Positions 12,279-15,420 of a stretch of 15,420 nucleotides of DNA are shown here, piece after piece; within the stretch, counting starts at the first letter, position 1; each line of letters opens with the position of its first letter. The stretch spans positions 1 to 15,420 of the forward strand of contig CALIAD010000089.1 in assembly GCA_938041635.1 (NCBI GenBank), given 5' to 3'. The DNA comes from an uncultured Atopobium sp. Its GTDB lineage: Bacteria; Actinomycetota; Coriobacteriia; Coriobacteriales; Atopobiaceae. Made by a program: the position numbers and the translations under genes. Under the pieces are notes generated by a model. That model saw nothing but the letters and a program-made list of their open reading frames with translations, made no database searches and was not told the origin of the DNA.

Positions 12279-12288
12279 AGTATATAGT
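12259..12288 (+). promoter_or_regulatory. Candidate promoter before rpmJ and the alpha block
   Basis: TTCACG (12259-12264) and TATAGT (12283-12288) match -35 and -10 consensus at 4/6 and 5/6 positions with an 18-base spacer. It would give a leader of about 23 bases before the rpmJ ATG. The fourth hairpin of the gap lies inside the spacer, so one of the two readings may be accidental. Confidence 0.35.
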
Positions 12289-12317
12289 TCGTATCAGCAG
12301 AACCGAAAGGAAGACAA

Positions 12318-12431
12318 ATGAAGGTACGTCCTTCGGTAAAGAAGATGTGCGACAAGTGCAAAGTCATCCGTCGCCACGGTAAGGTTTACGTGATTTGCGA
12401 GAACCCGCGCCACAAGCAGCGTCAGGGCTAA
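12318..12431 (+). CDS. rpmJ: 50S ribosomal protein L36, zinc-binding type
   Basis: L36 is the smallest large-subunit protein and stabilises 23S rRNA late in assembly. The 37-residue frame runs from ATG 12318, with AAAGGAAG upstream, to TAA 12429-12431. It begins MKVRPSVKKMCDKC and carries a complete zinc ribbon: Cys11, Cys14, Cys27 and His32. It ends in HKQRQG. The length is normal for the family. It is the first gene of the alpha block (rpmJ-rpsM-rpsK-rpsD-rpoA-rplQ), and rpsM follows after 15 nt. Confidence 0.98.
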   Translation: MKVRPSVKKMCDKCKVIRRHGKVYVICENPRHKQRQG

Positions 12432-12446
12432 GGAAGGAGCACCAAG

Positions 12447-12815
12447 TTGGCCCGTATTAACGGCGTCGACCTGCCACGCGATAAGCGTGTTGAGGTCGGA
12501 CTCACCTATCTTTACGGCATTGGTCAGACTCGTGCAACCAAGATTTGCAACGAGACTGGTATCGATGTAAATACTCGCGTCAAGGACCTCACAGAGGAAG
12601 AAGTCACCAAGATTCGTGACTTTATTGACGCAAATTACACCACCGAGGGCGATCTTCGCCGCGAGGTGCGTCAAAATGTTGCCCGCCTGATGGAGATTGG
12701 CTGCTACCGCGGCCTCCGTCACCGCAAGGGCCTCCCTGTCCACGGTCAGCGTACCCACACTAACGCTCGTACTCGTAAGGGTAAGAAGCGTCAGGTGGGC
12801 GGCAAGAAGAAGTAG
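12447..12815 (+). CDS. rpsM: 30S ribosomal protein S13
   Basis: S13 lies at the top of the small-subunit head, pairs with S19 and contacts P-site tRNA. The start is TTG 12447. Residues after it (ARINGVDLPRDKRVEVGLTY) are the family N-terminus, and AAGGAGC upstream supports it. The 122-residue product has the helix-two-turn-helix core (YGIGQTRATKIC, about residues 24-35) and the basic C-terminal tail that reaches the tRNA (GQRTHTNARTRKGKKRQ, then KKK). A TTG start on so strongly expressed a gene is unusual and is shared with infA. Confidence 0.98.
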   Translation: MARINGVDLPRDKRVEVGLTYLYGIGQTRATKICNETGIDVNTRVKDLTEEEVTKIRDFIDANYTTEGDLRREVRQNVARLMEIGCYRGLRHRKGLPVHGQRTHTNARTRKGKKRQVGGKKK

Positions 12816-12829
12816 GCGAGGAGTAGCTA

Positions 12830-13231
12830 ATGGCACAGAAAAAGAACGCTCGCACTACACGCGTCCGCCGCTCCGAGCGTAAAAACATTGCAGTGGGCCA
12901 GGCCCACATCAAGAGCACATTCAATAACACGATTGTCTCTATTTCCGATCCCCAGGGTAATGTAATTTCCTGGCAGTCCGGTGGTACCGTCGGCTTCAAG
13001 GGCTCTCGTAAGTCCACTCCTTTTGCTGCACAGCTTGCAGCAGAGGCAGCAGCAAAGGCAGCAATGGAGCACGGTCTCCACAAGGTAGCTGTTTTTGTTA
13101 AGGGCCCAGGCTCTGGTCGCGAGACCGCAATCCGTTCCCTTCAGGCAGCAGGCCTCGAGGTTTCGGGTATTCAGGATAAGACACCTATTGCACACAACGG
13201 CTGCCGTCCTAAAAAGCGCCGTCGCAACTAG
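12830..13231 (+). CDS. rpsK: 30S ribosomal protein S11
   Basis: S11 forms part of the platform beside the E-site and the 3' end of 16S rRNA. The 133-residue product has a basic N-terminus, then HIKSTFNNTIVSISDPQGN (about residues 24-42), SWQSGGTVGFKGSRKSTPFA, and a C-terminus with GLEVSGIQDKTPIAHNGCRP and KKRRRN. The Asn-Gly in HNGCRP corresponds to the site where E. coli S11 carries isoaspartate; modification here cannot be seen from sequence. rpsD follows after 17 nt. Confidence 0.99.
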   Translation: MAQKKNARTTRVRRSERKNIAVGQAHIKSTFNNTIVSISDPQGNVISWQSGGTVGFKGSRKSTPFAAQLAAEAAAKAAMEHGLHKVAVFVKGPGSGRETAIRSLQAAGLEVSGIQDKTPIAHNGCRPKKRRRN

Positions 13232-13248
13232 CACGAAAGGACAAGCAA

Positions 13249-13842
13249 ATGGCAATTGATAGGACCCCGGTCCTTAAAAGATGTCGTCAGCTTGGCATCG
13301 ATCCCGTTGTGATGGGGATCAATAAGACTTCTAACCGTGAGCCACGTCGCCGTCGTCGCCAGGAGAGCGAGTACGGTATGCAGCTCCGTGAGAAGCAGAA
13401 GGCTAAGTTCATTTACGGCGTCCTTGAGAACCAGTTCCACGGTTACTATGAGATGGCTAAGAAGAACCCAGGCATTACTGGTGACAACCTGATGAGCATC
13501 CTTGAGACTCGTCTTGATAACGTCATCTTCCGCCTTGGCTTTGCTCGTACACGTAAAGAGGCTCGTCAGACTGTCCGTCACGGTCACATCACCGTTAACG
13601 GTCAGCGCGTTGACATTCCTTCTTATCGCGTAAAGAGCGGCGATGTTATCGCTGTTGCTTCCAAGGCAAAGGATCTTCTTCCAATCAAGGAAGCTCTCAT
13701 TTCCTCCGAGCACATGGCAGTTCCTGCATGGCTTGAGGTTGACATTGAGAAGCTGCAGGGCACTGTTCTTCAGCTTCCAACCCGCGATCAGATCGACCTT
13801 GAGATTGACGCACAGCTGATCGTCGAGCTCTACTCCAAGTAA
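13249..13842 (+). CDS. rpsD: 30S ribosomal protein S4, zinc-free type
   Basis: S4 nucleates 16S 5'-domain assembly and, with S5, controls decoding fidelity. In many bacteria it represses its own operon. The 197-residue product has a basic N-terminal domain with only one Cys, so it is the zinc-free form, then EKQKAKFIYGVLENQFHGYY and an S4 RNA-binding domain with RLDNVIFRLGFARTRKEARQ (about residues 87-106), VRHGHITVNGQRVDIPSYRV. The ATG follows GAAAGGA. It lies directly upstream of rpoA, so autoregulation by S4 could also affect polymerase alpha. I see no recognised S4 pseudoknot site here. Confidence 0.98.
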   Translation: MAIDRTPVLKRCRQLGIDPVVMGINKTSNREPRRRRRQESEYGMQLREKQKAKFIYGVLENQFHGYYEMAKKNPGITGDNLMSILETRLDNVIFRLGFARTRKEARQTVRHGHITVNGQRVDIPSYRVKSGDVIAVASKAKDLLPIKEALISSEHMAVPAWLEVDIEKLQGTVLQLPTRDQIDLEIDAQLIVELYSK

Positions 13843-13866
13843 GCCCGACCCGTTTTGGAGGTAGCA

Positions 13867-14808
13867 ATGTCCGAATTTATCCGACCAAATGTGTCGGTAG
13901 ATGAAATCGGCGCAAACGTCGCTCGTGTGAGCGTAGAGCCGCTTGAGCGTGGCTATGGTGACACGCTTGGCAACTCCCTCCGCCGCGTACTGCTTTCCTC
14001 TCTTGAGGGAGCTGCGGTTGAGGCCATCCAGATTGATGGCGTTCAGCATGAGTTCACTACGGTTGAAGGCGTCTATGAGGACGTTACTGACATCGTTCTG
14101 AACGTTAAGGGCCTAGTTTTCCGCAACACCAACAACTCTGATGAGGCTGAGGCTTCTATCTCTGTTGATGGTCCTTGCACAGTCACTGGTGCTGATCTTG
14201 ATGTTCCTATGGGCTATGAGCTGGTTAACCCAGCTCAGCACATTTGCACTCTTGCTGAGGGAGCTCATCTTTCCATGAGACTTCGCCTTGGTAATGGTCG
14301 CGGTTATGTTTCCGGTGAGGATAACGAGCGTGAGAGCGATCCAATTGGATTCATTCACGTTGACTCGATCTTCTCGCCAGTTCGCCGCTGCGCTAAGGCT
14401 GTTGAGCCTTGCCGTGTTGGCCGTCACACCGACTATGATCGTCTGGTGCTTGAGGTTGAGACCAATGGTGCAATCAGCCCTCGCGAGGCTGTCGTTGAGG
14501 CTGCAAACATCATTAACCAGCACATGAGCGCATTCATGGGACTTACTGATTTTGACGAGACTCAGGAAGAGGCTTCGATTTTTGCTAAGGCAGACGTCGA
14601 GGACGATTCCGAGCTTGAGAAGCAGGTTGAGGATCTGGACCTTTCCGTCCGTTCTTATAACTGCCTCAAGCGTGCAGGAATTCATTCTGTCCGTCAGCTC
14701 GTTGATTTCTCTGAGAACGATCTTCTCAACATCAGAAACTTTGGTGTTAAGTCTATTGAAGAAGTCAAGGAAAAGCTCGAGAGCATGGGCCTGTCCCTTA
14801 AGGCTTAG
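13867..14808 (+). CDS. rpoA: DNA-directed RNA polymerase subunit alpha
   Basis: The alpha dimer scaffolds RNA polymerase assembly, and its C-terminal domain binds UP elements and activators. The start chosen is ATG 13867, with GGAGG at 13857-13861. An in-frame TTG at 13855 overlaps that ribosome-binding site. The 313-residue product has the N-terminal domain with LERGYGDTLGNSLRRVLLSS (about residues 26-45) and ISPREAVVEAANIINQH, an acidic linker (about 236-258), and a helix-hairpin-helix C-terminal domain with VRSYNCLKRAGI. Arg262 is in the position of E. coli Arg265, which contacts DNA, and is followed by NIRNFGVKSIEEVKEKL. Cys residues at CAKAVEPC in the N-terminal domain differ from the E. 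coli sequence. Confidence 0.99.
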   Translation: MSEFIRPNVSVDEIGANVARVSVEPLERGYGDTLGNSLRRVLLSSLEGAAVEAIQIDGVQHEFTTVEGVYEDVTDIVLNVKGLVFRNTNNSDEAEASISVDGPCTVTGADLDVPMGYELVNPAQHICTLAEGAHLSMRLRLGNGRGYVSGEDNERESDPIGFIHVDSIFSPVRRCAKAVEPCRVGRHTDYDRLVLEVETNGAISPREAVVEAANIINQHMSAFMGLTDFDETQEEASIFAKADVEDDSELEKQVEDLDLSVRSYNCLKRAGIHSVRQLVDFSENDLLNIRNFGVKSIEEVKEKLESMGLSLKA

Positions 14809-14841
14809 TCGCGCCTTGTCACGCATAGGAGAATGTAAATT

Positions 14842-15327
14842 ATGAGGCACAATAAGAAGAGGGGCATGAAGCTTGGTACTGATGCTAGCCACACCAAGGC
14901 CATCAAGAAGAGCCTGATCCAAGCCCTTTTCACTAACGATCGTATTAAGACTCTTGACGTCCGCGCTAAGGCAGTTCGCGGCGAGGTCGACAAGGTCATC
15001 ACTTGGGCAAAGCGCGGCGACCTTCACGCTCGTCGTCTTGCTATGGCCAAGGTTGGTAACGCAGAGCTTGTCCGTGAGGTATTTGACAAGGCTGCTCAGG
15101 GTATGTGGGCTGACCGCAACGGCGGTTACACCCGTATCATGAAGCTTGGTCCTCGTAAGGGCGACGCTTCTGAGGTTGTTATCCTTGAGCTTGTTACCGA
15201 GCCAGTTCAGCCAAAGGCTTCTAACAAGAAGGCTAAGGCAACCAAGGTTGCTCCTGCTCCAGTAAAGGAAGAGGAGACCGAGGCTCCAGCAGAGGAGACC
15301 GAGCAGACCGAAGAGGCTGCAGAGTAA
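14842..15327 (+). CDS. rplQ: 50S ribosomal protein L17 with acidic C-terminal tail
   Basis: L17 lies near the tunnel exit on the solvent side of the large subunit. The 161-residue product has the full family core to about residue 120: MRHNKKRGMKLGTDASHTKA, then LIQALFTNDRIKTLDVRAKA, the YTRIMKLGPRKGDAS segment and VVILELV. After that comes a 41-residue tail, first Lys/Ala-rich (SNKKAKATKVAPAP) then Glu-rich (about ten Glu). The family minimum is about 116-120 residues; such low-complexity tails are known in actinobacterial L17. The ATG follows TAGGAG. It is the last gene of the cluster, ended by a strong terminator. Confidence 0.98.
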   Translation: MRHNKKRGMKLGTDASHTKAIKKSLIQALFTNDRIKTLDVRAKAVRGEVDKVITWAKRGDLHARRLAMAKVGNAELVREVFDKAAQGMWADRNGGYTRIMKLGPRKGDASEVVILELVTEPVQPKASNKKAKATKVAPAPVKEEETEAPAEETEQTEEAAE

Positions 15328-15346
15328 CTTCTGTCAAAGTGAATCT

Positions 15347-15382
15347 AAAGAGGTCCTGGCTTTTTGCTGGGACCTCTTTTTC
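15347..15382 (+). terminator. Intrinsic terminator closing the cluster after rplQ
   Basis: AAAGAGGTCCTGGC (15347-15360) pairs with GCTGGGACCTCTTT (15366-15379), fourteen pairs with two G-U, around a TTTTT loop, and the T run continues to 15381. It begins 19 bases after the rplQ stop. The A-rich 5' arm and T-rich 3' arm give a strong forward terminator and could also act in reverse. Confidence 0.92.
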
Positions 15383-15400
15383 AAATGAAGGAGGGTTGTC

Positions 15401-15420
15401 ATGATTGAGTTCAAAAACGT
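15401..15420 (+). CDS. Start of a further gene, possibly an ECF-transporter ATPase (truncated by window edge)
   Basis: Only MIEFKNV is visible, from ATG 15401, with an excellent AAGGAGGG at 15388-15395. A start of this kind is typical of ABC-type ATPases. In many Gram-positive bacteria the genes after rplQ are ecfA1-ecfA2-ecfT of the energy-coupling factor vitamin transporters, so that is the best guess. Seven residues cannot settle it. The terminator at 15347-15382 separates it from rplQ, and no promoter is visible in the 18 bases between. Confidence 0.4.

Noticed and set aside
13855..13866. TTG start four codons upstream of the rpoA ATG
   Set aside because: It overlaps the GGAGG that serves the ATG at 13867.
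13228..15027. Minus-strand open frames of 273 and 304 codons opposite rpsD, rpoA and rplQ
   Set aside because: Same reasoning: antisense to clearly coding sequence, low-complexity composition, no supporting signals.

Overview
The window is a long, unbroken, plus-strand ribosomal-protein cluster, equivalent to the S10, spc and alpha operons of other bacteria. It runs from the 3' end of rplC (L3) to rplQ (L17), with the first seven codons of a further gene at the right edge. The gene order is [rplC]-rplD-rplW-rplB-rpsS-rplV-rpsC-rplP-rpmC-rpsQ | rplN-rplX | rplE-rpsZ-rpsH-rplF-rplR-rpsE-rpmD-rplO-secY | adk-map | infA | rpmJ-rpsM-rpsK-rpsD-rpoA-rplQ | [ATPase-like start]. All genes are intact, with no frameshifts, mobile elements, CRISPR arrays or tRNA/rRNA genes.

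Organism: secY-adk-map-infA-rpmJ between the spc and alpha blocks, a short zinc-type S14 (61 aa), a zinc-type L36, a non-zinc S4, a Cys4 zinc adenylate kinase and an L17 with an acidic tail together suggest a Gram-positive bacterium, most likely an actinomycetote. The protein sequences and roughly balanced base composition look to me like class Coriobacteriia, perhaps the Atopobium/Lancefieldella group. That assignment is recognition by eye, not a search result.

Layout: the S10-like part (1-4433) and much of the rest are tightly packed, with 1-nt or 4-nt overlaps at rplD/rplW, rpsC/rplP, rplP/rpmC, rplO/secY and adk/map. The packing is broken by gaps that are unusually rich in RNA structure: 1163-1300, 4434-4543, 5242-5543, 6105-6228, 6415-6503, 7467-7534, 10361-10427, 11840-11952 and 12172-12317. 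Three contain clear or good intrinsic terminators (5287-5323, 10378-10410, 15347-15382), two of them inside the cluster. Promoter-like elements can be seen before infA and, less surely, before rpmJ.

How the genes work together: the products build both ribosomal subunits, initiate translation (IF1), form the export channel (SecY), process nascent chains (methionine aminopeptidase), maintain adenylate balance (Adk) and supply the RNA polymerase alpha subunit. I see no new protein system. The least explained signal is the series of distinct hairpins in the gaps, strongest in rplX-rplE, rplE-rpsZ and infA-rpmJ. These look like punctuation of the cluster by transcription attenuation, RNA processing or translational control.
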